A DNA stretch of 36,625 bases from the NCBI GenBank assembly GCA_001942045.1, contig MSTD01000032.1:1-36625 (forward strand). The letters are read 5' to 3'. The position numbers and the translations under genes were made by a program. The DNA comes from Mycolicibacterium porcinum (GTDB lineage Bacteria; Actinomycetota; Actinomycetes; Mycobacteriales; Mycobacteriaceae). The notes beneath the pieces were generated by a model. That model was not told where the DNA came from, did no database searches, and saw nothing but the letters and a program-made list of their open reading frames with translations. Positions 17,898 to 26,242 of the stretch are shown here, in pieces (positions within the stretch are counted from its first letter, which is position 1; each line of letters opens with the position of its first letter).

Positions 17898-18593
17898 TCA
17901 GCCGGGGCTCGGTGCGCCGTCCTGGGCGTGTACGGCGCGCTGCGCGGCCCGGATGGCCAGATAGGTCACCAACGCCGCGACCGCGGTCAGCGGCCAGCCC
18001 ATCGCGATGCGTGCGAAGCCCAGCCAGCCCGTCTGGTCCGAGTCGTAGAGATACTGCTGCACCAGGAACCGCGACGCGAACACCGCGACCCAGGTGAGCG
18101 TGGCGACATCGAACGCCAGCACCGCCTTACGGACGTCGCGCCAGGCACGGTCGTGCGTGTTGACCCAGCCCCAGATATAGCCGACCACCGGGCGACGGAT
18201 CACGACCGAGACCCCGAACAAGACGGCGTACAACAGCGAGCTCCAGATGCCAAGCAGGAAATAGCCTTTCGACTCCCCCACCAGATATGCGATCAGGGCG
18301 CTGACGCCGACGGCGAAGAATCCCGACACCGCGGGCTGAACGGATTCCCGGCGGATCAACCGCCAGATCAAGATGAGTGTCGCCACGCCGAGTGCGGCGG
18401 CGATCGCGGGCATCAGCCCGAACGCGGTGGAAACCGGGACGAACACCACCACCGGCAGCGACGAATAGATCAGCCCGCTGACGCCGCCCATCTGCTCCAG
18501 CACGGCACGGCCACCACCATGGGCAGGCGTCGGCGCCGGATCACTCTCAGGGGCGTGAGGTGTGTCGCCTGTGTCGTTTTCGGCCTGACTCAC
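17898..18593 (-). CDS. DUF3159 integral membrane protein
   Basis: The 231-residue protein has a polar N-terminal tail of about 30 residues rich in D, P and H, and then five or six hydrophobic segments (for example VVVFVPVSTAFGLMPAIAAALG and GVSALIAYLVGESKGYFLLG). It matches my memory of the actinobacterial DUF3159 family (Rv2693c position). The function is unknown. The GTG start overlaps the stop of the OB-fold gene as GTGA, which fixes it over a longer open frame. The tight coupling with a nucleic-acid-binding-type OB-fold protein is conserved but unexplained. Confidence 0.85.
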   Translation of the reverse strand: MSQAENDTGDTPHAPESDPAPTPAHGGGRAVLEQMGGVSGLIYSSLPVVVFVPVSTAFGLMPAIAAALGVATLILIWRLIRRESVQPAVSGFFAVGVSALIAYLVGESKGYFLLGIWSSLLYAVLFGVSVVIRRPVVGYIWGWVNTHDRAWRDVRKAVLAFDVATLTWVAVFASRFLVQQYLYDSDQTGWLGFARIAMGWPLTAVAALVTYLAIRAAQRAVHAQDGAPSPG

Positions 18594-18961
18594 TTCTGGA
18601 TTTCGTAGCGGGGGTTGTAAATCGCCTTGGCGCCGTTCTCCAGCTTGCCGACCCGGCCGTGCACCCGCAGGGTGCAGCCGGACTCGATACCGGGAATGCG
18701 GCGCTGCCCGAGCCACACCAACAACACCGTGTCGGTACCGTCGAACAGCTCGGCTTTGATGCCGCCGGAACACCCCTTGCCGTTACATTCGACGCTGCGC
18801 AGCGTGCCGACCATCGTCACTTCCTGGCCGCGCTGGGCGTCGATCGCCTTGAGCGCGCCGGTATTGGCGGCCTCGTCGCTGAGCTCTTCGACATCAAGCT
18901 GTTCGGGGTCTTCCGTCAGGCGTCGCGTAAGCCGGCGCAGATACCCTTCGGCCGTAGCCAT
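18590..18961 (-). CDS. Small OB-fold protein
   Basis: The 123-residue protein has a helical N-terminus (YLRRLTRRLTEDPEQLDVEEL) followed by an OB-fold-like beta barrel (QEVTMVGTLRSVECNG, TVLLVWLGQRRIPGIESGCTLRVHGRVG). Two close cysteines (C-x4-C in VECNGKGCSGG) are notable and could bind metal or form a disulfide. It resembles the RecG-wedge-type OB family seen at the Rv2694c position. Function unknown; binding of nucleic acid is only a fold-level guess. The ATG is preceded by AGGAGAGG. It is the first gene of a pair with DUF3159. A weak TACCGT box at 19013-19018 may be its promoter. Confidence 0.85.
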   Translation of the reverse strand: MATAEGYLRRLTRRLTEDPEQLDVEELSDEAANTGALKAIDAQRGQEVTMVGTLRSVECNGKGCSGGIKAELFDGTDTVLLVWLGQRRIPGIESGCTLRVHGRVGKLENGAKAIYNPRYEIQK

Positions 18962-19092
18962 GGCCTCTCCTGACCTTCTGCAGATCCACTGTGAATCCGC
19001 CCAACCAACGCCACGGTAGACCTCTTGCACGGGGAATGCCACGTGGGGTGCGGGTCGGCACGCCGACGATTTGACGGGGCAGGCACGATCAT

Positions 19093-19815
19093 GTGATGAG
19101 CGTCATCCTGCGCGGTGTCCCAACCGTTTTGCTGCCCGGTACCGGGTCCGACGACAACTACGTCTACCGGGCGTTTTCGGGTGCGCTGCACGCCGCGGAC
19201 GCACTGGTGGTGACCCCGCCGCCGACTCCGGACCGGCTGGTCGAGGGCTACCTGCATGCGCTCGACGACGCGGCCCGCTCCGGACCGATCGCGGTCGGCG
19301 GGGTGTCGATCGGTGCGGTCGTGGCACTGCGGTGGGCGTTGGATCATCCCGGCCGGACCGTTGCCGTGCTCGCCGCGCTGCCGCCCTGGACCGGTTCCTC
19401 CCAGCACGCCCCGGCCGCGCTGCTGGCGCGGCAGTCCGCGGAGCTGTTGCGCCGGGACGGGCTGGCGGCCACGGTCGCGCAGATGCGTGCCTCCAGCCCG
19501 CCGTGGCTGGCCGACGAATTGGCCCGCTCCTGGGTGGGCCAGTGGCCCACCCTGCCCGAGGCGATGGAGGAGGCCGCCGGTTACCGCGCCCCGGGCAGTG
19601 CCGAACTCGAACAACTCGGGGTGCCCATGGGCGTCGCGGTGGCCACCGACGACCCCGTGCACCCGGCCGAAGTCGGATACGAATGGGTGGCCGCGGCGCC
19701 GCAGGCGGCGTTGCGGTCGGTGACGCTGGAACAGATGGGTATCGACACCGGGGTGCTGGGCGTCGCGTGCCTGGCGGCGCTGCAGGAGGCCGCCAGCGAC
19801 ACCGTGGCGGGTTGA
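19093..19815 (+). CDS. Alpha/beta hydrolase (serine nucleophile)
   Basis: This 240-residue protein has a compact alpha/beta hydrolase fold with the nucleophile elbow GGVSIGA (S72). The N-terminal strand is TVLLPGTGSDD, and a short cap follows the elbow. It has no signal peptide. The position and size match Rv2695 from memory, a conserved protein without known function. GTG at 19093 and ATG at 19096 are adjacent and either may be used; no clear ribosome-binding site is seen. It is divergent from the OB-fold gene (131 bp) and converges with the DUF3710 gene with 6 bp between stops. Confidence 0.8.
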   Translation: MMSVILRGVPTVLLPGTGSDDNYVYRAFSGALHAADALVVTPPPTPDRLVEGYLHALDDAARSGPIAVGGVSIGAVVALRWALDHPGRTVAVLAALPPWTGSSQHAPAALLARQSAELLRRDGLAATVAQMRASSPPWLADELARSWVGQWPTLPEAMEEAAGYRAPGSAELEQLGVPMGVAVATDDPVHPAEVGYEWVAAAPQAALRSVTLEQMGIDTGVLGVACLAALQEAASDTVAG

Positions 19816-19821
19816 GCGGTA

Positions 19822-20613
19822 CTACCCGCCGGTGATGGTGCGCAACTGCTGCATCGCCGAGCCCTGCTCACTGCGGCGCGCCACCGGCTCGGCCGGTGGC
19901 TGATCCTGCGGCAGATTCTGTGCGGCGGCAGCGAGCTGCTGGGCGGCCTGCTGCATCGCGGCCTGCTGCGCCGCGGCGCGAAGCTGGGCAGCCATCGGTT
20001 CGGGCAGCTGCACCTGCAGCGGCGTGCGCACCGGCATCGGCGTGTCACCGCGACGAATCACGCTGTCGGCCAACGACGCCCGCGCCTCTTCGGCCAGTGC
20101 ATCGATGGTCTCCGGGGCACCGTTGACCACACAGCGCACCATCCAGCGGTAGCCGTCCACACCGATGAAGCGGACGACACCACCGTTGCCCGTGCCGACC
20201 ACCTCGCGGCCCCACGGGCCGTCCTGGATGTTCACCGAACTGGCGTCCTTGCGCAGTGATTCGGCGAGCTCGCCGGCCACCTCGCGCCACAGCCCGGCGC
20301 TCTTGGGCGCGGCGTAGGCGGCGATGGTGAACCGCCCGTTCGGAGTCACCACCCATACCGCGCTGGGCGCGCCGGCCTCGTTGAGCTCGACCTGGACCTG
20401 ACCGCCGTCGGGCATCGGGATCAGGACCGAGCCGAGGTCGAGCCGGCCCTGCGCGGCCACCTCGGGATCGTCGAAGTCCTCGATGTCGAACGGGCCGTCG
20501 TCGGAGCCCTCGTCGAAGTCGTCGGCCTCCTCGACCGGGGCCGGTTGATCGACAACCTGGTCATCGTCGTTCTGAGGAGCCGAGTCGTTGCTCTTGCGCT
20601 TTCCGAATGCCAT
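19822..20613 (-). CDS. DUF3710 domain protein
   Basis: The 263-residue cytoplasmic protein has three parts. The first is a basic start followed by a strongly acidic, probably disordered stretch (residues 10-55). The second is a globular DUF3710 core (60-200; GPWGREVVGTGNGGVVRFIGVDGYRWMVR). The third is a Gln/Ala-rich helical tail (205-245). The function is unknown. GTG-ATG are adjacent at the start and the ATG overlaps the dut stop by one base, so it is translated in step with dUTPase. That link is conserved in mycobacteria as far as I recall and suggests a housekeeping role. Confidence 0.85.
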   Translation of the reverse strand: MAFGKRKSNDSAPQNDDDQVVDQPAPVEEADDFDEGSDDGPFDIEDFDDPEVAAQGRLDLGSVLIPMPDGGQVQVELNEAGAPSAVWVVTPNGRFTIAAYAAPKSAGLWREVAGELAESLRKDASSVNIQDGPWGREVVGTGNGGVVRFIGVDGYRWMVRCVVNGAPETIDALAEEARASLADSVIRRGDTPMPVRTPLQVQLPEPMAAQLRAAAQQAAMQQAAQQLAAAAQNLPQDQPPAEPVARRSEQGSAMQQLRTITGG

Positions 20614-21077
20614 CACAAACTCGCATGTCCGCCGGAGGAACCGTGGCCACCATCGCCACGGGAGGTGTCAGCCAGGCCCGCCTCGTCGAACGAGGTCACC
20701 TCGACCAATTCGGGCAGTTCTACCCGCTGCACCAACAATTGGGCAATCCGGTCACCGCGACTGATCACGATCGGTGTCTCGGGATCGAGGTTGATCAGCG
20801 AAATCTTGATCTCGCCGCGATAACCGGCGTCTATCGTGCCCGGGCTGTTGACGATCGAAAGACCCACGCGGGCAGCCAGACCCGAGCGCGGGTGGATCAG
20901 CCCCACCATTCCGTGCGGAATGGCCACGGCGATGCCGGTCGGCACGAGTTCGCGTTGCCCGGGGGCCAGCTCGACATCGCGCGCGCTGTAGAGGTCTACG
21001 CCCGCGTCCCCATCGTGCGCCCGGCTGGGCATCGGTAGTTCGCGGTCCAATCGGACGACCGCCAGAGAGGTGGACAC
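20613..21077 (-). CDS. dut: dUTP diphosphatase
   Basis: Dut hydrolyses dUTP to dUMP and pyrophosphate, which keeps uracil out of DNA and feeds thymidylate synthesis. It is a homotrimer in the cytoplasm. The 154-residue length equals that of the M. tuberculosis enzyme. Motifs seen are [10 protein letters not shown] (22-31), [11 protein letters not shown] (62-72), the catalytic D83 in [21 protein letters not shown], and the C-terminal P-loop-like [15 protein letters not shown] that closes over the active site. The GTG start is 25 bp from the divergent GTG of DUF3093; a longer frame would overlap that gene. The start follows a -10 box by 8 nt, so it is probably leaderless. Confidence 0.96.
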   Translation of the reverse strand: MSTSLAVVRLDRELPMPSRAHDGDAGVDLYSARDVELAPGQRELVPTGIAVAIPHGMVGLIHPRSGLAARVGLSIVNSPGTIDAGYRGEIKISLINLDPETPIVISRGDRIAQLLVQRVELPELVEVTSFDEAGLADTSRGDGGHGSSGGHASL

Positions 21078-21085
21078 GACGTCAC

Positions 21086-21091
21086 AGATTA
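21086..21091 (-). promoter_or_regulatory. Candidate leaderless -10 box (TAATCT) of dut
   Basis: TAATCT on the minus strand lies 8 nt before the dut GTG. Its last two positions (21090-21091) are shared with the -10 box of the opposite gene. Confidence 0.5.
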
Positions 21092-21095
21092 CTCT
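21090..21095 (+). promoter_or_regulatory. Candidate leaderless -10 box (TACTCT) of the DUF3093 gene
   Basis: TACTCT lies 7 nt before the GTG at 21103. It overlaps the dut -10 box by two bases, so both promoters cannot be bound by RNA polymerase at once. Confidence 0.5.
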
Positions 21096-21102
21096 GAGCC
21101 GC

Positions 21103-21582
21103 GTGTCAGACACGCGCGCAACCACCCAAAGCGTTCAGTACCGCGAACGTTTGTGGGTGCCTTGGTGGTGGTCACTGCCGGCTGCGGTGCTGGCAGGAGT
21201 GATCGCATTCGAGATCGGCCTGGCCGCGCCGGCCATTCCGGCGTGGTTGCCTTACGTACTGCTGTTCGGCGTGGCGGCAGCCGTGTTGATGTGGTTCAGC
21301 AAGACGGAATTGAAGGTGGTGCGCGACAGCGCCGGCGACACCGAGTTGTGGGTCGGTGACGCACACCTGCCGACGAGCGTCATCTCCCGGACCGCCGAGG
21401 TGCCACGGTCAGCCAAGTCGGCCGCGCTGGGCCGTCAGCTCGATCCCGCTGCCTTCGTCGTCCACCGCGCCTGGGTCGGCCCGATGGTGCTGGTAGTGCT
21501 CGACGATCCGGATGACCCCACCCCGTACTGGCTCATCAGTTCGCGTCATCCGGATCGCGTCCTCGCCGCGATCCGCGGCTGA
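21103..21582 (+). CDS. DUF3093 small membrane protein
   Basis: The 159-residue protein has two hydrophobic segments near the N-terminus (about 22-42 and 46-65) and a soluble domain behind them ([28 protein letters not shown]). The last part contains [30 protein letters not shown], the best-conserved block of DUF3093 as I remember it. Function unknown; it is likely anchored to the plasma membrane. The GTG at 21103 is chosen because it follows a -10 box; the frame is open for 11 codons upstream, but those overlap the dut promoter and start. Confidence 0.82.
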   Translation: MSDTRATTQSVQYRERLWVPWWWSLPAAVLAGVIAFEIGLAAPAIPAWLPYVLLFGVAAAVLMWFSKTELKVVRDSAGDTELWVGDAHLPTSVISRTAEVPRSAKSAALGRQLDPAAFVVHRAWVGPMVLVVLDDPDDPTPYWLISSRHPDRVLAAIRG

Positions 21583-21617
21583 GCCGCGAAATCGCAGCTC
21601 TTGTGACCGAGCCGCCG

Positions 21618-21920
21618 TCAGGCGGCGCAGTCCGTGCAGATCATCACGCCGTTCTTCTCGCTCGCCAGCCGGCTCCGGTGATGCACCAGGAAGCAGCTGG
21701 AGCAGGTGAACTCGTCCGCCTGCTTCGGGACCACCCGTACCGACAGTTCCTCGCCGGACAGGTCTGCGCCCGGCAGCTCGAACGACTCGGCCGATTCTGA
21801 TTCATCGACATCCACCACGGCGGACTGCGCCTCGTTGCGCCGCGCCTTGAGCTCCTCGAGCGAATCCTCGGAAACCTCGTCTGCTTCGGAACGTCGTGGA
21901 GCGTCGTAGTCGGTTGCCAT
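21618..21920 (-). CDS. DUF4193 zinc-ribbon-like protein
   Basis: The 100-residue acidic protein has a probably disordered N-terminal half (many E, D and S) and a C-terminal zinc-ribbon-like part with C73-SS-C76 and C95-TD-C98 and nearby H80-H81. It matches the conserved actinobacterial DUF4193 family (Rv2699c position). The function is unknown, but the size and cysteine pairs suggest a metal-bound interaction domain such as those that contact RNA polymerase or ribosomes; that is a guess. A GGGAGGGG ribosome-binding site precedes the ATG. The upstream gap shared with cei contains a CRP-type site. Confidence 0.87.
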   Translation of the reverse strand: MATDYDAPRRSEADEVSEDSLEELKARRNEAQSAVVDVDESESAESFELPGADLSGEELSVRVVPKQADEFTCSSCFLVHHRSRLASEKNGVMICTDCAA

Positions 21921-22013
21921 CGTCTGTGTCCCCTCCCTTACCTTGCAGCAGAGCTTTGTACCAGCGTCGAACGCATTCCCCAAATGATTCGTGCCCGTAT
22001 TGCCACACGTTTC

Positions 22014-22033
22014 AGTGTGATTTACATCACACT
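22014..22033. promoter_or_regulatory. CRP-family binding site (TGTGA-N6-TCACA)
   Basis: The core 22016-22031 is TGTGATTTACATCACA, a perfect match to the TGTGA-N6-TCACA consensus shared by E. coli and mycobacterial CRP. The perfect arms extend to 8 bp (AGTGTGAT and ATCACACT). It lies in the 165-bp divergent gap between DUF4193 and cei. Its centre is 62.5 bp before the predicted cei transcription start, the position of a class I activator site. Confidence 0.75.
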
Positions 22034-22073
22034 ACCGTCTGAGCACTGGTGCGTCAGCGAACACGTTTGCCCT

Positions 22074-22079
22074 TAGAGT
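22074..22079 (+). promoter_or_regulatory. Candidate leaderless -10 box (TAGAGT) of cei
   Basis: TAGAGT is followed by 6 nt and the cei GTG at 22086. There is no ribosome-binding site in between. Confidence 0.5.
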
Positions 22080-22085
22080 GCACAT

Positions 22086-22736
22086 GTGGTCGCGCAAATC
22101 ACCGATGGCACTGCCTTCGACCGGCACGGTCGACCGTTCCGTCGGCGCAGTTTCGTTCCCGGCATCGTCCTCTTCGCCGTACTTGCCGTAGTGACGATGA
22201 TCGTCTGGATCATCGCGCTCAATCAGCCAACCGACGTGCACGAGGCCACGGTGTGCAACAACCCGCCGCCCGCCACCGATCCGGCCGCCCCCAAGCTCGG
22301 CGAACAGGTGGCCAACTCGGCCATGACCGAAGTCACACCGGCACCGCTGGCCGAGACCAGGATCCGGGTGCTCAACGCCAGCGGGCAGGGCGGCCAGGCC
22401 GGCGAGGTGGCCGGGGCACTGCGCGATCTGGGCTTCGCCCAACCCGAGGCGGCGAACGACCCGATCTACTCCACCACCCGGCTGGAATGCCAGGGCCAGA
22501 TCCGGTTCGGCCCGTCCGGTCGTACCGCCGCCGCGGCGGTGTGGCTGGTGGCCCCGTGCATGGAGCTGTTCCAGGACGAAAGGCCGGACGCCACAGTCGA
22601 TCTGGCGCTGGGCACCGAGTTCAACGAGCTCGCCAGCAACGACGACATCAAGGCCGTGCTGGCCAGCCTGCGGCCCGACGCCACCGCGCCGTCGGATTCC
22701 GCGCTGCTGTCAAAGATCCATACCGGCACCTGCTAG
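22086..22736 (+). CDS. cei: Envelope integrity protein Cei (LytR C-terminal domain)
   Basis: The 216-residue protein has a short cytoplasmic start rich in arginine, one membrane anchor (about 23-45), and an extracytoplasmic LytR_C-type domain (RIRVLNASGQGGQAGEVAGALRDLGF). Cysteines C57, C139, C158 and the C-terminal cysteine are outside the membrane and could pair. In mycobacteria the family is needed for cell-envelope integrity; it lacks the catalytic LytR-CpsA-Psr domain. The start is a GTG directly after a -10 box. The last 27 bases overlap the converging suhB gene. A CRP-type site sits upstream, so cAMP control is likely. Confidence 0.88.
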   Translation: MVAQITDGTAFDRHGRPFRRRSFVPGIVLFAVLAVVTMIVWIIALNQPTDVHEATVCNNPPPATDPAAPKLGEQVANSAMTEVTPAPLAETRIRVLNASGQGGQAGEVAGALRDLGFAQPEAANDPIYSTTRLECQGQIRFGPSGRTAAAAVWLVAPCMELFQDERPDATVDLALGTEFNELASNDDIKAVLASLRPDATAPSDSALLSKIHTGTC

Positions 22737-23546
22737 CGCGCCGTGTAGGGCGTCGGAGATTCCCGGCGCCGACGCGGCCACGTACTCGGCACCGGCAGCG
22801 GTAGGCAACCACACCGTCGCACCCGCCTCGGCGGCGATCAGCGCCGCGGCGGCCCAGTCCCAGACCTGGACCCCCTCTTCGTAGTACGCGTCCAACCGGC
22901 CCGCGGCGACCATGCACAGATCCAGCGCGCACGAGCCGATGCGACGGATGTCGCGCACCGCGGGCAGTATCTGAGCCAGCACTCCGGCCTGCCGCGCGCG
23001 CCGGCCGGGTTCGTAGGCGAACCCGGTGCCCAGCAGCGCCATCGACAGATCGTCGACGCCGCTGCAGCGCAACACGGTCCGAACCCCATCGCGCACCATC
23101 TCGGCACCGTGGCCCAGGGCAGCCGAGTACACCTCACCGGCAGGCACATTCGCCACGGCGCCGGCCACCGACCGCCCGTCGTACTGCGCGGCTACCGACA
23201 CGGCATACGCCGGTATGCCGTAGACGAAGTTGACCGTGCCGTCGATCGGGTCCAGCACCCAGCTCAGTCCCTGCCGGCCGTCCTGCCGGCCGCCCTCCTC
23301 CTCCCCCAGGATCGCTTCCGACGGCCGCAACACCGCCAGCCGCTCACGCAGCCATCGCTCGGTTTCGGTGTCGACGATCGTGACGGGGTCGGTCGGGGTG
23401 CTCTTGGATCGGACGGCGCCGGCGGCCGCTGCGCCACCCGAGCTGAACACCTCGGCGCGCCGGCGGGCCACGAAGTCGGCGGCTTCGGTGGCCAGCTGCT
23501 CGGCCACGATCCGTAGGGCGGGAGCATCGAAACTGTTGTCGGTCAC
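22710..23546 (-). CDS. suhB: Inositol monophosphatase family protein SuhB
   Basis: SuhB-type enzymes hydrolyse inositol 1-phosphate (and related sugar phosphates) with Mg2+. In mycobacteria free inositol feeds phosphatidylinositol and mycothiol. The 278-residue protein has the metal site GEEEGG (81-86), D99-P-I-D102-GT in WVLDPIDGTVNF, and the C-terminal VWDWAAAALIAAEAGA block. The GTG at 23546 is chosen over an upstream ATG because the extra 23 residues do not look like the family. It overlaps the converging cei gene by 27 bp at the 3' end. The related fructose-1,6-bisphosphatase or histidinol-phosphatase activities cannot be excluded. Confidence 0.9.
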   Translation of the reverse strand: MTDNSFDAPALRIVAEQLATEAADFVARRRAEVFSSGGAAAAGAVRSKSTPTDPVTIVDTETERWLRERLAVLRPSEAILGEEEGGRQDGRQGLSWVLDPIDGTVNFVYGIPAYAVSVAAQYDGRSVAGAVANVPAGEVYSAALGHGAEMVRDGVRTVLRCSGVDDLSMALLGTGFAYEPGRRARQAGVLAQILPAVRDIRRIGSCALDLCMVAAGRLDAYYEEGVQVWDWAAAALIAAEAGATVWLPTAAGAEYVAASAPGISDALHGALAGAGMDL

Positions 23547-23619
23547 GGCCCTATCGCAACATCTTCGGCCCGAAAAGTCGCTTCGCGGTCGACCACCCGC
23601 GGGTGCGATGTTCAACGAC

Positions 23620-23625
23620 TAGGGT
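23620..23625 (+). promoter_or_regulatory. Candidate -10 box (TAGGGT) upstream of ppgK
   Basis: TAGGGT fits TANNNT and would give a leader of about 66 nt before ppgK. No convincing -35 is seen, so this is tentative. Confidence 0.3.
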
Positions 23626-23697
23626 GGGGACGCGCCTTGGTTTGTCCCTCGCCCTGTCCGACAGCCTGCTCACCGCCTGTCCCACAAAGGAGCACCC

Positions 23698-24519
23698 ATG
23701 ACCGCACCCGATGCACCCGCGGCAGATCCGGTTCCCGCCGTCGAAGCCCAACGCCGCGGATTCGGCGTCGACGTCGGCGGCAGCGGGATCAAGGGCGGCA
23801 TCGTCGACCTCGACACCGGGCAGCTCATCGGCGAGCGGTTCAAGCTCGACACGCCGCAGCCGTCCACTCCGGAATCGGTCGCGAAGACAGTCGCTGCGGT
23901 GGTGGCCGAGTTCGGCTGGACGGGCAATGTGGGCGTCACCTACCCGGGCGTCGTCACCGACGGCATCGTGCGCACCGCGGCCAACGTCGACAAGGGGTGG
24001 ATCGGCGTGAACGCCTCGGAGGTGATCAGCACCGCACTCGGCGGACAGCCGGTACGGGTGCTCAACGACGCCGACGCGGCGGGACTGGCCGAGGAACGCT
24101 ACGGGGCGGGCAAGGACAACTCCGGCGTGGTGGTGCTGCTGACCTTCGGCACCGGCATCGGTTCCGCGGTGATCCACAACGGTGTTTTGTTGCCCAACAC
24201 CGAATTTGGTCACCTGGAAGTGGACGGCAAGGAGGCCGAACACCGCGCCGCGTCCTCGGTGAAGGAACGCAAGGACTGGAGCTACGCCCGGTGGAGCGAA
24301 GAGGTGAACAAAGTTCTGGTGACGATCGAGAACGCGATCTGGCCGGATCTCTTCATCGCCGGTGGCGGCATCAGCCGCAAGTCCGACAAGTGGCTGCCAC
24401 TGCTCAAGATCCGCACCCCGATCGTCCCGGCGGCGTTGCTCAACACCGCCGGCATCGTCGGCGCAGCCATGGCCGGTCAGGACCTGGGCCCCGCCGGCAC
24501 AGCAGCTACCGCCGGGTAA
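23698..24519 (+). CDS. ppgK: Polyphosphate glucokinase
   Basis: PpgK phosphorylates glucose to glucose 6-phosphate with inorganic polyphosphate or ATP. It is a ROK-family enzyme of 273 residues. The phosphate-binding motif is GVDVGGSGIKGGIVD (23-37). The catalytic region is VLNDADAAGLAEERYG. LLTFGTGIGSAVIHNG and the polyphosphate-glucokinase feature LPNTEFGHLEVDGKEAE follow. The ROK zinc-binding cysteine cluster is absent, as is normal for PpgK. The ATG has AAAGGAG just upstream. It sits between suhB (divergent) and sigA, the order known from mycobacteria. Confidence 0.95.
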   Translation: MTAPDAPAADPVPAVEAQRRGFGVDVGGSGIKGGIVDLDTGQLIGERFKLDTPQPSTPESVAKTVAAVVAEFGWTGNVGVTYPGVVTDGIVRTAANVDKGWIGVNASEVISTALGGQPVRVLNDADAAGLAEERYGAGKDNSGVVVLLTFGTGIGSAVIHNGVLLPNTEFGHLEVDGKEAEHRAASSVKERKDWSYARWSEEVNKVLVTIENAIWPDLFIAGGGISRKSDKWLPLLKIRTPIVPAALLNTAGIVGAAMAGQDLGPAGTAATAG

Positions 24520-24587
24520 CTTTGCCGCTTCGGTCACCTCACGTGCCGAAATTTGCCGCTCGGCACGGTGAACACCCACACTGTCGT

Positions 24588-24593
24588 TACAAT
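24588..24593 (+). promoter_or_regulatory. Candidate sigA -10 box (TACAAT)
   Basis: TACAAT, preceded by a T, is a near-consensus SigA-type -10. Transcription from about 24600 would give a leader of about 125 nt before the sigA GTG. A good -35 is not visible. No other gene-like feature was seen in the 206 bp between ppgK and sigA. Confidence 0.45.
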
Positions 24594-24725
24594 GGTCCTC
24601 GGCGGCCGCCTACCGAATAGCGGTGAATATCCCAGCCGATAAGAACGCCAACATTCGATAGCAGACGCTTTCGGTGGAGTATGCCCATGCCCGCCGAGAA
24701 ATTTCGTGAGACCGAAAGGGTGTAC

Positions 24726-26168
<1,443 letters not shown>

Positions 26169-26194
26169 TCGGCACCAACCCGCTTCACAACGAG

Positions 26195-26227
26195 ATTGGC
26201 CCCCTCCGTCGGACGGAGGGGGCCAAT
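26195..26227. terminator. Bidirectional hairpin terminator between sigA and the phosphatase gene
   Basis: A perfect inverted repeat forms a stem of 14-15 bp (ATTGGCCCCCTCCG with its complement) and a loop of 3-5 nt. It begins 26 bp after the sigA stop and ends 15 bp before the stop of the converging gene. There is no long T-run, which is common for mycobacterial terminators; it can serve both strands. Confidence 0.75.
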
Positions 26228-26242
26228 GTCTTACTGCGTTGT

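Noticed and set aside
21611..21626. Small GC hairpin at the DUF4193 stop
   Set aside because: It has only a 6-bp stem, overlaps the stop codon and lacks a U-run; in this GC content it is expected by chance.
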